Shown: positions 1 through 10,478 of the stretch, one piece after another | Numbering within the stretch: position 1 is the stretch's first letter | Layout of the letters: each line of letters starts with the position of its first letter | Source of the DNA: Blastobasis lacticolella | Taxonomy: Eukaryota > Arthropoda > Insecta > Lepidoptera > Blastobasidae | Assembly (NCBI GenBank): GCA_905147135.1 | Contig: LR990044.1 | Location: 10,048,122-10,112,121 of the forward strand | Reading direction: 5' to 3' | DNA length: 64,000 nucleotides | The notes under the pieces: generated by a model | What the model was told of the DNA's origin: nothing | Database searches by the model: none | Seen by the model: the letters and a program-made list of their open reading frames with translations, nothing else | Translations under genes and position numbers: made by a program

Positions 1-285
1 GAGTGCAAATCAAGGAAGCACCGGATCACAAGATACGCTGACTGGCTTAAAATCAAATTATTTTCGAATCGAGTTTGAAAGTAAAGCGGTGCGGAGCTGA
101 TCTACGCGGGTTATGTTTCTAGTAAAATAAAGAATGACTATTGTTTTGTTATATTTGCTTAACAAATGAAGATTTTCCTACAAAACCGAATAACTGCTTT
201 GTCAGAAATGAAATGAATTTGGTATTGAACAGAATCAGGGCCTAGATTCGCTAATGGACACAATCCCTATTTTTTTATAGTTCGC
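1..285. other. No recognised feature
   Basis: AT-rich sequence with no open frame, tRNA-like box or clear repeat that I can recognise. It leads into the foldback element that starts near 286. Confidence 0.5.
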
Positions 286-414
286 TTCGATTCGGACGAT
301 TTTCAATTTTGATTTTCAGCATGAAAATCAATAATCATATCAAATCTTAATCATTCATTTAAAAAAAACATATTTCAAGCCGAAAATATAAATTGAAAAT
401 AGGTTCGAATCAAG
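286..414. mobile_element. Foldback MITE (family M1)
   Basis: The left arm from about 289 (GATTCGGACGATTTTCAA...) is matched in inverted orientation by sequence ending at about 411, whose reverse complement reads GATTCGAACCTATTTTCAA. The arms are about 32 bp with a few mismatches and enclose an AT-rich centre. There is no coding capacity. A related structure interrupts a SINE near 23045-23220. Non-autonomous DNA transposon is the simplest reading; the superfamily is unknown because no clear target duplication was found. Confidence 0.5.
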
Positions 415-2046
415 ACTAGCAATTTAAAAATAATGCCCTTGAAGCAAACGATTAGTATCACCACCTCTGTTGCACGTATTAAGCTACGTTTACGTAAGTA
501 GTTGATAAAGCCAATCAAATCAACGAGCACATAATTATCCACTGACGGCGACGCGAGCTCGGGAAAGCCTCGAACCTTCCGCGTACGTGTTAATCAGACC
601 GAGTTATCGCAAATAAAAGGGTGCTTGCTGGAAGAAAATTGCTCAATCAAATACTGTTGAGGTTAGGTCAAGCGTGACCCGCCTCGTGAACTATGTAATA
701 AGCGGCCACGAGCGACTTATACCCCCATTAGGTTTTCACTACTTGAATATTTATGGGTCCCATAAAAATTACGTTGGATTACAGCACGGTTTTTGTTCCA
801 GCCGTGTAAATTTATGGCGACGAGCACTTTGCGATACCTAATTACTTGCAGCATTGTGTGGGCTGATAGAGTGGAGCAGCGATAACGTTTTCACTCGCAC
901 TTGTGTGGGTCTCCTAAACGTCGACTATCGCTACAAAGAGGATTTTTTATTGTACTCGATGACGTACAAAAACTAAAATATGTTGTTGTTATTCTATTGT
1001 TTATTTCCAGCAAATTTTAAGAAAGACGTACGTGAGCAACAAAATAAAACTCAACCTACAGCCCCTCAAAAATTCTCTCTCTACCCTCATTCCTAACCGA
1101 CTCGAGTCGAGCCCCTGCAAAGACTGTTTTCGTTGAAAAATAATAAAACAAACCAACAGCATCTTCACAATAGCCCTCTTCGTTCAGTGTACCGTCGCTC
1201 CAGAGTTAGAATTAAACGCAAACGCTGCAGCCGGATTCAATTTGAATCCTCACAGATCCTATTATTGCCGAAGATGTGGAGGGCTAAGTAACCGTGGCAC
1301 CTTTAGACAGAGCAATAAATTAAACAAATCCGATTTGCACGTGCGAACGGAACGGAACTCCGCCGAAACTCGTTACGGGTACGCCGTGATCGCGTTTTGT
1401 TTATACAATGACAAAAGATAAATTTGTCGAGCGTCTGTTGTTCTCGTATTTACGGCGATGTGTAGGCGCCATGTGTTCGAGTTTGGTACTTTGGTCTGTG
1501 CTTTACTTGTATCTATATAAGGAGAAAATGAGGGTATGGATATTTCTGTTTTACTTTGCGATGCAGATACGGTCAATAAGTTATTTTTTTAAATAAATCC
1601 CGTTAATTGAAGTACGAGATTTTATACGGTATGGCAGAACAGCAGGGGGTGTGACTTTCGTTACGCTCCTCTCAGCCATTGGTATGCCCTTTTATCGATT
1701 CTTTTATTAATTTTCATTTAATTTTTCTTTTCTTTTATATATTTCATTGTTCTATGTCGGTACTTATAATCAAGATTTTCACGACGAATGTTACAATAAG
1801 TGACATTCGAATGCCTGTGCACAACTGCTATTAAATAAGTATAGCTAGCAACATAGAAACCGGAACAAAAACTACGAGGCCTTGAAATTCACTTCGTATT
1901 CTTTTAGCGAACAACCCTTGCTAATATCGAGGTAAACTAATAACCGAAAGTCGCTGTCCCTGGAACTCTGAACCCACCTTTGACCTCATAACTTCATGAA
2001 AAGAGGAAAAAAAAAGGAGGAATAAAGGGCGGCTCGTAGGTAAGCC
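415..2046. other. Intergenic or intronic DNA, no gene seen
   Basis: Mostly AT-rich. Short open frames on both strands overlap around 1373-1596, as expected by chance. No LINE motifs, tRNA-like heads or long inverted repeats were recognised. Confidence 0.45.
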
Positions 2047-2424
2047 ATGCCGAACACGTTCATAGGGAGTAGGCTGATTTCTGCGTCACGTACGAAGAAA
2101 GGAGAACTTTTATTACTTCCGAGTGGGGTAATTGTTATGGAGAGCGGGCCGTATCACTCAGCGGTCTCTTTGGACGAGACGCGAGTGGTTAGTGTCGTGG
2201 ACTTCCTTCGATACGGGGTAATAGGGGTATCGGACTGTCTAGTTGTTACCAAGATAGGTATGGAAGTGTCTTGCACTGACTCGTTAATAGTGCCAGGAAA
2301 GGTTCAAGATATTTTCTTACTTTGTGGAGAAATGACGCAAAAAATCAACACGTGCCAGCGATTTTTATTTAAGAAATCAGGTATGTTTGTTTATGTAAGT
2401 ATGTACGTACCAGTAAATTTATAA
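2047..2424 (+). CDS. Unrecognised 125-codon open frame, possible exon
   Basis: The longest plus-strand open frame not explained by a transposon. The predicted product begins MPNTFIGSRLIS, has a hydrophobic stretch LLLLPSGVIVM near residues 21-31 and ends FVYVSMYVPVNL. I recognise no family. The stretch is richer in G+C than its flanks. At 2377-2386 the sequence TCAG/GTATGT is a near-ideal splice donor, so if this belongs to a host gene the exon could end at 2380, and the last 14 codons, encoded by a GTAY-rich run, would be intron. No convincing acceptor or upstream exon was found. It may equally be a chance frame. Confidence 0.2.
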   Translation: MPNTFIGSRLISASRTKKGELLLLPSGVIVMESGPYHSAVSLDETRVVSVVDFLRYGVIGVSDCLVVTKIGMEVSCTDSLIVPGKVQDIFLLCGEMTQKINTCQRFLFKKSGMFVYVSMYVPVNL

Positions 2425-3300
2425 AGCGCTGTCTTATTGGCAACGGTCGTGCGACAGGCGCTTTTGAGGTCTCCTATCTTCGTATCGGCCATCATGGGCA
2501 CGATCATAATATTTAATAACGAATATTTTCATTTTTTAATAAATTTTCGACATTTTAAGGGTATGTTCCGGGTTCCTTAAAATGTGTAATAATAACTTTA
2601 AGCGATAGTTTAAAACATTATGTTATTCGACATTGTTTAATTTGACATTATAATAATGGCATTTATTTGTAATTTTTAATTTATTATTTGACATTATTTA
2701 TTATTATTTTGATATTGTAAGAATTATGTTTATCTATTTTGACATATTGCTCAACTATTTAGTGTTAAAGATATTACAACCAATATAATAATTATGTGCT
2801 ACTGTATGTATTTTATATAATTAAATTGACATGTAATTTATATTACCAAATAAATAATATGAATATGAATACATTATCAAAATCAATCAAAATCAAAATT
2901 TCTTTATTGATTAGGACATTAAATATCTCTTTCAATCGTCAAAAAGGAGGGGGGTAGGAAAGTAGGAAGGAAACACACAGTGACACGCTGACCGCCCTAT
3001 GTCTGTAGATAAACTTATCCCTCGCCAACCACAACCGAACCGGGCTCGACAATGCCAGACAGAGCCGGAACGCTATATTATATTATATACTCGTAGGTAT
3101 GTCTAGTATAATTAAGAAAAACCACCTAAAACTACAGCAAGAGTAAGCCAGTCCACCAAGGCAGCACCCGTTCACGAGTATAACGCAGGGCCCAGCCATC
3201 GTCCAATTCAACCATATTTGAGGGAAAAGAGCGACCCGGCCCCCACGCCACCGCCAGACAGACTTTTAAGTGAGCGTGCATCACACATGCTGCATGTGAT
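2425..3300. other. AT-rich DNA with a probable LINE 3' tail
   Basis: AT-rich to about 2870. From 2875 the sequence ATCAAAATCAATCAAAATC followed by TTTCTTTATTG reads, on the minus strand, as an AATAAAG signal followed by a short-unit tail, the usual 3' end of an insect LINE. No reading frame was recognised in the adjoining 2940-3300. Confidence 0.35.
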
Positions 3301-3307
3301 AGGTAGT

Positions 3308-3536
3308 TGCTCCCACCCTACTCTATCGTATCCCTACCCTATCGCTACCTTACCCCTACCCTATCCTACCATTGCCTTAACCCTACCCTACCACTACCTT
3401 ACCCCTACCCTACCACTATCTTACCCCGACCCTACCACTATCTTACCCCTACCCCACCCTATACTACCTTACCGCTATCTTACTCCTACCCTACTCTACC
3501 CCTACTCTAACTACTACCCTACCCCTACCCTAGCGC
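3308..3536. repeat. CCCTAC-like degenerate tandem array
   Basis: About 230 bp built from 5-6 bp units around CCCTAC, with interspersed variants TACCACTA, TATCTTAC and CCTTAA. On the plus strand it is almost pure pyrimidine plus A, so it keeps two overlapping frames open (proline/tyrosine/threonine-rich) that should not be called genes. The unit resembles but is not the insect telomere repeat (CCTAA). Confidence 0.75.
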
Positions 3537-3732
3537 AGACAGGAGACACCATGTGTGGGAGAGGAAGGAAAATTAACGCCGCTTCCAAGGTGGTTCTCTG
3601 TGGGGGGAAAGAAACGGCAAGAAACCCACAGAGCCTACGTTAATTCTTTTTTTTTTAAACATGTCTTATGTACTAATACATTATTTGTCCTATATACTAT
3701 CTTAAAAGTAAATACCTGTATAGAACAGCAGT

Positions 3733-5883
3733 TCAGTCCCATGGACTTTTGTCATTTACATATTCAGATATACTATAATAACTTTTTTGACATAATTTGT
3801 TTTTTATAGCGACTTTAAATTTATTCAATGGTAAATTCTGAATATCTGTTGGAACCTTATTATAAAAGCGTACACATTGACCCATAAATGATTTGTGGAC
3901 TTTGGCTAGACGACAAGCACCAGCAACAAGCTTATCTTTATTTCTCGTATTAATATTATGAACATCACTATTCTTCTTAAATAAGTGTAAATTTTTATAA
4001 ACATACATTAAATTCTCATATATATATTGTGACGGCATTGTCATTATATCAATGTTCCTGAATTTATCTCTTAGTGAAGTTCTAGGTCTCAATTGATAAA
4101 TCGCGCGAATAGCCCTTTTCTGCAATACAAATACATTGTGCCAGTCGGCAGCGTGTCCCCACAGCAGTATGCCATAGGCCATAATACTGTGGAAATAACT
4201 AAAGTAAACTAATCTTGCTGTAGCCTCGTCAGAAATAGTCCGTATTTTCTTAACAGCATATGCTGCAGAACTTAGCCTTTTCGCCAATTTATCAATGTGA
4301 GGACCCCATTGCAATTTATTATCCAGGGTAAAGCCTAAAAATACTGTAGAATCAACAAAATTCAAATTTTCGCCTTTTATTTGTACATTAGTGGGCACTG
4401 ATCTAACATTTGGCAAAGAGAATTTTAAACATTTTGTCTTCTTGCCATTCAGTAATAAATTATTAACCGTAAACCAGTTTACCACTTCTGCAATAGCCCT
4501 GTTCACGTCTTCATATGTTAATTGTTGTCTTTTTACTTTAAACACTAAAGATGTATCGTCCGCGAACAAAACAATTTCATGGGCATCTTTTACAAAGTAC
4601 GGTAAGTCATTTACATAAACAAGAAACAAAAACGGGCCCAAAATAGATCCCTGGGGGACACCCATAGAGTCAACAGACCCCATAGATCTCTCTCCGTTCA
4701 CATCAACTTTTTGAATTCTATGACTCAAGTATGAATTTAGCAAGTTCAGGGCCAGGTCCTTTATTCCATAATGTTGTAATTTCTGACCAAAATGTCATGA
4801 TTAACGCAATCAAAGGCTTTGGATAAATCACAGAAAACCCCTAAGGCATCACGTGATTCCTCCCACGCCCCAAAGATATGTTTAATAAGTTCAACACCTG
4901 CATCAGTTGTTGAACGACCGCGAGTAAAACCGAATTGTTTATGATGCAATAGTTATTCCATAAAAATGAGCTTTTAGTTGATTTAATATGATTTTCTCAA
5001 ATATTTTACTTGTCGGTAAAATTGAAACTGTACTAAAATTTGTAGGATCCGTTGTATTACCAGTTTTCAACAATGGAATAACTTTACTGTGCTTCATCAG
5101 GTCAGGAAATTCACCATTATCAACACAATTATTAAATATATTCGCTAAGTGGACAGCAATAACATCAATTACAGAGCTAATAATTTTTACCGACATACCA
5201 TCAATGTCGGCAGTTGCTTTCATTTTTATGGTTTTAAAAGCCTTAACTATATCTTGAGGTGTTGCATGCTCGAACTTAAAATCGATGACACTCTCGGGTA
5301 CATTTTGTTTTAACAAGGATTCAGCGAGAGCAGGAGACGAACTTAAGGATTTCGTAGTTGACACTGGAATGTCTGTAAAAAATTTATTGAATGCCTCCGC
5401 AACTTCCGAGTTTTTGGTAACAACATTATCATTTATCTTTAAACTGTACTTAGTATCGCGATTTGTTACTTTTCCAGTTTCACTATTTATTATCTGCCAT
5501 GTGGATTTTACTACATCTGTGCTATTTTTCAGTTTGTGTTTAACGAAATTCGATTTAGCTGTAGCACAAACGCGTTTAAATAACTTCGAATAATGTTTAA
5601 CATACTCAGCAAATTCTACGCTATTATTATACGCCCGTTCTGCATAGAGCTCATATAATTTATTTCTACTCTTATGTATTCCTGCTGTCGCCCAATCGCT
5701 AATCATAAGTTTGCTGTTTACTGCCTTCACCTTTGGTTTGAATATACTATTACTTTCAGTTTTTGTCATGTGTAAAACTGAATTATAATATTCATTTGTA
5801 TCATCAAAATACTTTAAATTAGATGATTTCTCTATAATGTTATTTCTAAAACTGTTTAGACGATTGTTGTTAATTGGTACAAA
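3733..5883 (-). pseudogene. LINE-A reverse transcriptase, frameshifted
   Basis: Reverse transcriptase that would have copied the element's RNA onto nicked chromosomal DNA. Three collinear frame pieces cover it. 4939-5883 carries the linker and early RT motifs (SKVIPLLKTG, VSILPTSKIFEKI). 4761-4949 carries QFGFTRGRSTTDA and the catalytic DLSKAFDCVNHD. 3733-4743 carries GVPQGSILGP, the FADD active site, and the thumb and C-terminal region (YGILLWG, LQKRAIRAIY). Frame changes fall near 4940 and 4770, the latter consistent with a single missing base. Catalytic aspartates are present, so the damage is by indels rather than active-site loss. Not functional as it stands. Confidence 0.9.
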
Positions 5884-6518
5884 TTTAATTTTAATTTTGT
5901 TTCTTTCCTCATATTAACATTAAACACAGCTAATTGACCACAATGATCGGATTGCAATTTGTTTATTACAGACTGGCTACATGCCTGGATATCACAAAAA
6001 ATGTTGTCTAGACAAGTTGATGTAGTACTTGTTATTCTAGTAGGCTCTAAAAATAAGTTGATTAAATTATGACACTTAAATAATGACATTAGCCTACCAG
6101 TATATTTACAAGATACGTCTAATAAATCTATACTAAAATCTCCACAAACAACAATATTTTTATTACAATTGCTAACTTTAATAAGGGCTTCGTCCATAAT
6201 TTTCTCGAACAAATCAAATGATGAAGCCGGAGGTCTGTATACGCTCATTACAATAAGTCGCTCAAGTTCTATACAGGCAATTTCAGCAGATCGTTCAACA
6301 GACAGCTTGACAATATCAGTGCGTTCCTTGCATTTTAAGCAATTACGAACAAGTATTAGGGAACCTCCATGAATTGCCTGCCCTCTTGTAAACGAACTTG
6401 CAAGTTTATGGTTGTTAAAGCCAAATATGAGCTGGTGATCTTTTAACCAATGTTCAGTAATGCAAAAAATATCAACATTCTCACCGTTCATGAATAGCTC
6501 AACTTCCAATTCTTTATG
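5856..6518 (-). pseudogene. LINE-A apurinic-type endonuclease, 3' part
   Basis: Exonuclease-endonuclease-phosphatase fold enzyme that nicks target DNA for priming. Visible motifs in order are ITEHWL (catalytic Glu), GGSLILVRN, VYRPPAS, VVCGDFSIDLL (the usual GDFN Asn is Ser here), a conserved TCLDNIF and SDH near the end (catalytic Asp-His). The frame stops just before the RT frame because of a shift near 5875. Its N-terminal portion is cut off by a SINE; the missing start lies at about 6785-7010. Non-functional. Confidence 0.85.
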
Positions 6519-6519
6519 A

Positions 6520-6790
6520 CAACCTGAGTGGTTCAATGGTCAACATGCCGGTCTGCCACGCAAGAGGTCCCGGGTTCGATTCCCGGCCGGGCAGAAATTG
6601 AAATGATGAATTTTAATTTCTGTTACGGGTCTGGGTGTTCGATGTATAATAAGTATGTATTTAAAAGTATATAAGTAGTTTATCAGTTATCTAGCACCCA
6701 TAACACAAGCTTTGCTTACTTTGGGGCTAGATGGCGCTGTGTGAATTTGTCCACGAATATTTATATTTATATTTATATTTATTCGTCATG
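6520..6790 (+). mobile_element. SINE-1 copy inside LINE-A (tRNA-Gly-like head)
   Basis: The head at about 6523-6594 closely resembles an animal tRNA-Gly(GCC): an A-box-like TGGTTCAATGG at 6529-6539, CTGCCACGC around a GCC anticodon, and a perfect B box GGTTCGATTCC at 6573-6583. The body runs through TTACGGGTCTGGGTG and TTTGGGGCTAGATGGCGCTG and ends in a (TTTATA)n tail. It lies opposite to the host LINE and splits its endonuclease frame: HQNIQGMTNK is on one side and HKELEVEL on the other. A second copy is at 22038-22262, and a tail-only copy at 43312-43412. No clean target duplication was seen. Confidence 0.85.
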
Positions 6791-7010
6791 CCTTGGATAT
6801 TTTGATGTACTAAGTTAACTATACAATTTTGTTTATTATTATAACATTTTACTTTACGTACATCCAAAGGCTTATTACCACTATTTACTAATGACTTTAT
6901 GCCAGAGCAGTCCTGTATATTCTGAACAATATCAAAAGATTTATTGTTCAAGTCTAACAGTGGACTGTTATATGCTGCTGATATGATACAGGACGGCTCC
7001 TTTGTCTTAC
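6785..7010 (-). pseudogene. LINE-A endonuclease N-terminal piece
   Basis: The minus-strand frame ends with the start of the endonuclease (LVHQNIQGMTNK, the typical NIQG first motif) and is preceded by a poorly conserved leader. It continues directly into the 5856-6518 piece if the SINE is ignored, which shows that it belongs to LINE-A. The sequence KYKYKYKY after it is translation of the SINE tail, not protein. Confidence 0.75.
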
Positions 7011-7014
7011 ATAC

Positions 7015-7065
7015 TAGTTTAAATTAAATTAAATTAAATTAAAATATATTTATTTCAGACCATTG
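7015..7065 (-). repeat. AAATT pentamer tail of another LINE
   Basis: On the minus strand this reads TGGTCTGAAATAAATATATTT and then (TTTAA)n, a polyadenylation-like signal with a short-unit tail as in LINE 3' ends. A similar GTCTGAAATAAAT ending occurs on the plus strand near 39060-39085. The body of this element was not identified. Confidence 0.5.
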
Positions 7066-7141
7066 ATCCATAACTTGTTAGTATTATATTAGTAACAATT
7101 GTACTTATATGTTATGTTAGTAACATTAGTAAGATTATTAT

Positions 7142-7207
7142 GTAGGTAACACTATTTGTGGCCTATAGCTAAATAGTGTTACCTACCCTATAGGCCTAGG
7201 CCTATAG
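7142..7207. repeat. Hairpin plus 20-bp perfect palindrome
   Basis: Arms at 7142-7157 and 7171-7186 (GTAGGTAACACTATTT and its exact complement) are 16 bp with a 13-nt loop. At 7188-7207 lies CTATAGGCCTAGGCCTATAG, a perfect 20-bp palindrome. Together they form two adjacent potential cruciforms within 66 bp. No transposon end or terminator role is evident. Confidence 0.7.
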
Positions 7208-7446
7208 TTTAAACAGTGACCCTTTTTGTTTATTAACAAATCGGCACTCTGCTCATATCTACCTACGGTAGGAGAAATCAATAAATTAATATGGTACGCT
7301 AACATTGTAGCCAGTTTGACTTTGTACCTACGTCGAAGATACATAGTATCATCTGTTAAAACTACTTTATCTGTAAATTTATTACAGTCAAAAAAGGTAA
7401 ATGCGTCTTTCTGACTGCAAGTGAAATTATACATCAAAGTATTCAA
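7183..7446 (-). other. 87-codon open frame, unrecognised
   Basis: The minus-strand frame has a mixed, protein-like composition (NFTCSQKDAFTFFDCNKF, YLRRRYKVKLATM) and lies upstream of the AAATT LINE tail in the same orientation. It may be a remnant of that element's coding region. I recognise no motif, and the opposite strand is also open for 62 codons, so chance is a real possibility. Confidence 0.15.
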
Positions 7447-9110
7447 CTTGTGAATACGGTCATTTTCATGGTCGTACGACCGTTGCCAATTAGGACAGGA
7501 CGCCTAATGTATAGGCTCCTTTTAGAAGCAATCATCACAACCAGTCTACTGCTGCTCGTGAGCCATCTCAACCTAAGTTGAAGTCATTGAAATACTTTCA
7601 TGCTTGGCAGATAGATTGAAGATGCTGGCCATTTCCTTGTTTACGGAGGTAATAGGTAGATGGGCTGCCTCTATGATTTTAGTCGTCTCTACACCGCGTT
7701 CTACTCTGTTAGTTACCACACGACACTTGTTAAATAAGTTGTGAGAAATAAGATTATTATTTTATTTATCTTCATTTATATCAAATGTCGGTAGTGTTCT
7801 TAAATTAAAAATCACACATGCGGGTACACCGCAGTCTATAAGAAAGCGGCCATCGCTCTCGACAGGTCAGACGTTGTCCGACTGCGGACACGGCACCACC
7901 AGTGCACTGAGCTGTCTTCCTCAAGTAATCTTGCTTAATCGTATAACTCGTATAATTTCTATGTTCTATTTGCTTTCTTTAAAAATTACAATTTTAATGA
8001 TTGTGAATTTATCTGTATTTTGCTAATTCTAAGTACGTTGCTTAAAATAATAAAATATGATCTCTCGATCTGTTGCTGTCTATTTAGTATGTTATTTGCA
8101 ATAATATACATGGATTTATTTTTCATATTTCTTTGTTTAATTTCTATACACTTACTCCCACATAGTATTAAGATTTTAACTAAAAATAAAACTAATTCAT
8201 GTCAGTCTAAAGTCAATGACTAGAAGAAAAAAAACAAGACACATAATTAAAGTAAAACTACACACTCGAATCACTATTTTGTTTAAATTAAGCAAGATAA
8301 TATCGCTCAAAACGTAGGGGCCCATGTTTAATGAAAAAGCAAAAGTGGAGTATATTTCATTTACCCTTCAACGATGTATCAAGGGAAGACAAGGGTGCAA
8401 AAGGGCGAGTCTGAAATGAAAATAAACGTAGAGCGATCGTTCAGACCCTTCAGTTTGACCTGACGTGAAAAAACAAAGGCGAATTTAACACTGAAGCCTT
8501 CTTAGAAATGGGTTATTTAACTTGTTATTTAATTCATAAAATACCCGACTATTTCAGCCATCGCTCAACAGTACATTTCATCATGTCTCGTATACAATAT
8601 AGAATTACACAAAATTCAAATAGTAACCGAATTTCATGTTTACGAATAGGTTTACAATCTCTCTATCATAACCCCATATTTTATTGCTTCGCTCTTATTC
8701 AGTTATGATAATTACCTATATACTTACAACATCAGAAATATTAAATTAAATAGATAATACCCGCTCCTACAGCAATATTTCCTTTTGATCTTACTTGTAA
8801 TCACTCCTAGTTCACTTTAAAATATAGTTTTAGAAGAGGTACTCTTATTGCAACTAAAATAACGCGCCGTAACAGAAATGTCGACTGTCAATATGTGTGT
8901 ATTGTCAAAAGTCAAATCAGCTATTGGCCTTGGTTAAGCCGACTTCGAGTTAGGAGTTGGACATAATAGAGTTTCAAGTCTTCGATTACTTCGCTAACAG
9001 TAATAATTACAACGACTTCGCCTTTGAATTTTATGAATTAAATGTTTAATTATGTAATGATTTTAACAATATATTATAAGTAATTTACTAACACAATACA
9101 ATATCTCAAA
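7447..9110. other. AT-rich DNA, no gene seen
   Basis: Contains only short open frames on the plus strand (for example 8020-8223 and 8508-8708), rich in leucine, isoleucine and tyrosine as expected from AT-rich sequence. The 20-bp word near 7468-7489 recurs inverted near 2440 (see findings). Confidence 0.4.
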
Positions 9111-9114
9111 ACCT

Positions 9115-9605
9115 ACCCTGTCGCTCAAGCGTCAGGACACTCCTCTCCATTCCCCCTCATCATTCCGAATGCTATACAAAATCATTTACTGTTCATGCAG
9201 CTAGGCTATGGAACTCGCTGCCGCGTACTGTTCGTAACAGTACCTCACTCGGTATTTTTAAAAAAAGAATAAAAGAGCATTATCTTTCCACTTGCAATCC
9301 ATAATATTATATATTTATGGGTATTTATTTAGTATTTGTGTTATTTATTATATATGTAGCTAATATTACTATTATATATATATATATATATATATATAGA
9401 TACTTATTTAAGTAATTCAATTATATTATGTATTTGGGTGCACGTCATATCTGCCTCTCTATTCTAGCCCTCTCTCTTCGGTAGGTCTGCTGTAAGACAT
9501 TTCTTTTTAGAAATAAGCTGTACCTTTTGTGATTGTTATCTTTATGTTCATATTATTGTAACTTTCTTTGTGCACAATAAATGGTTAAATAAATAAATAA
9601 ATGAA
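9115..9605 (+). mobile_element. Truncated LINE 3' end (RT C-terminus plus 3'UTR)
   Basis: Plus-strand translation at 9189-9302 gives FTVHAARLWNSLPRTVRNST followed by FKKRIKEHYL and a stop, the characteristic C-terminal end of CR1/Jockey-type LINE proteins. The 3' untranslated part includes a run of alternating AT (about 9375-9400) and ends GTGCACAATAAATGG followed by (TAAA)n near 9590. Everything upstream of the C-terminus is missing, the usual 5' truncation. Confidence 0.75.
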
Positions 9606-9689
9606 TATGGACTGTTAAAATTTTTATTTATTTGGTCTGAAATAAATGATTAATAATAAGGAGAATAATAATAAAAAGAAAGGTTTCAA

Positions 9690-9976
9690 ACAAATAGCAC
9701 AGGATAGGGACAAAAGGCGATTTTTGTGTCCTAGGCCGAAATCTACTTCGGCTGAGCGCTGAGTCAGCGAAGAAAACTCTACATTTAACAATATATTAGG
9801 TAGAGACCTAGAGACTAGCGTAGCTCTCTACATTATCCGAACATATGACAAAAGACACATAAAAAATCATACAAACATTCACAATCTCAGTCACATCAAA
9901 GCGACATATTAAATTTATTAATGGATCTACTGGCTGTGAAATAAGCGACTTGCAATCATGCTCATCGTGCTAAACC
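9690..9976. repeat. 290-bp interspersed repeat, copy 1
   Basis: Begins ACAAATAG...ACAGGATAGGGACAAAAGG and continues through TAGAGACCTAGAGACTAGCG and CTCTCTACATTATCCGA to GTGAAATAAGCGAC. A second copy in the same orientation lies at 10195-10478, with a LINE fragment between them. No open frame. Could be a LINE 3' region on the minus strand. Confidence 0.7.
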
Positions 9977-9984
9977 TTTAAAAA

Positions 9985-10192
9985 CAATGGTCTCGAACAA
10001 TACATTTAACTTTCTCCCACGCACACTAAGGTTGTGGAATGAACTACCTGGAGAGGTTTACCTGTACAGCATGGAGTTCTTCAAGAAAGGGGTTACAAGG
10101 TTTTAACGGGGTCGGCAACGCGTGGTTGATGCCCATGGTATTACAAACCGTAAGATTGTTTGCCACTTTAGTGGAATAAAAAAAAACATTTA
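9985..10192 (+). mobile_element. LINE-D 3' fragment
   Basis: Plus-strand translation shows FLPRTLRLWNELPGEV and MEFFKKGVTRF, the C-terminal end of a CR1-like LINE protein, followed by a 3' region GGGTCGGCAACGCGTGG...GATGCCC...ATTGTTTGCC and a short A-rich tail. Related fragments lie at about 48126-48180, 53700-53825 and 59160-59362, all on the plus strand. Confidence 0.7.
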
Positions 10193-10194
10193 GA

Positions 10195-10478
10195 ACAAAT
10201 AGGGATAGGATGTACAGGATAGGGACAAAAGGTGACTTTTTGTGGCTTTCAAGGCTGACTTCTAGCCCAAAATCTAGTTCGGCTGAGCCCTGAGCCAGGC
10301 GCAGCCCGAGCCGCTAGGTAGAGACCTAGAGACCAGCGTATCTCTCTACATTATCCGATAATATGACAATAAAAGTCATATAAACATTTACAATCTCAAA
10401 TTTACACAATTACATATTAAATTTATCAACGGATCTAAAGACTGTGAAATAAGCGACCTGCAATCGTGCTCATAGCAA
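10195..10478. repeat. 290-bp interspersed repeat, copy 2
   Basis: The same sequence as 9690-9976 with scattered substitutions and an 11-bp insertion near its start. It shares ACAGGATAGGGACAAAAGG, CTAGGTAGAGACCTAGAGAC and GTGAAATAAGCGACCTGCAATC. Direct orientation relative to copy 1. Confidence 0.7.

Larger units (their letters stand above)
3648..7015 (-). mobile_element. LINE-A: decayed CR1/Jockey-group retrotransposon
   Basis: A minus-strand non-LTR element with an apurinic-type endonuclease followed by reverse transcriptase and a C-terminal extension, ending in a run of A (T run on the plus strand) near 3648. The frame is broken by at least three small indels (about 4770, 4940 and 5875) and by a SINE at about 6520-6790. 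The 5' end is unclear: near 7015 the sequence changes to an AAATT-repeat tail that probably belongs to a second LINE. No target duplication was found. CR1 group is inferred from the layout and from motifs such as GVPQGSILGP and FADD; the exact clade needs a tree. Confidence 0.85.

Noticed and set aside
3218..3643. 141-codon proline/tyrosine-rich protein
   Set aside because: It is translation of the CCCTAC-type array; a second frame is open over the same bases with equally repetitive content.
6523..6594. tRNA-Gly(GCC) gene
   Set aside because: A and B boxes and the anticodon region are tRNA-like, but the acceptor stem does not pair properly and the sequence continues into a repeat body shared with 22038-22262. 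It is a SINE head.
9690..10478. LTR retrotransposon
   Set aside because: The direct repeats are about 290 bp but the interior is only 210 bp of LINE C-terminus, with no primer-binding site, gag/pol or TG...CA ends seen.
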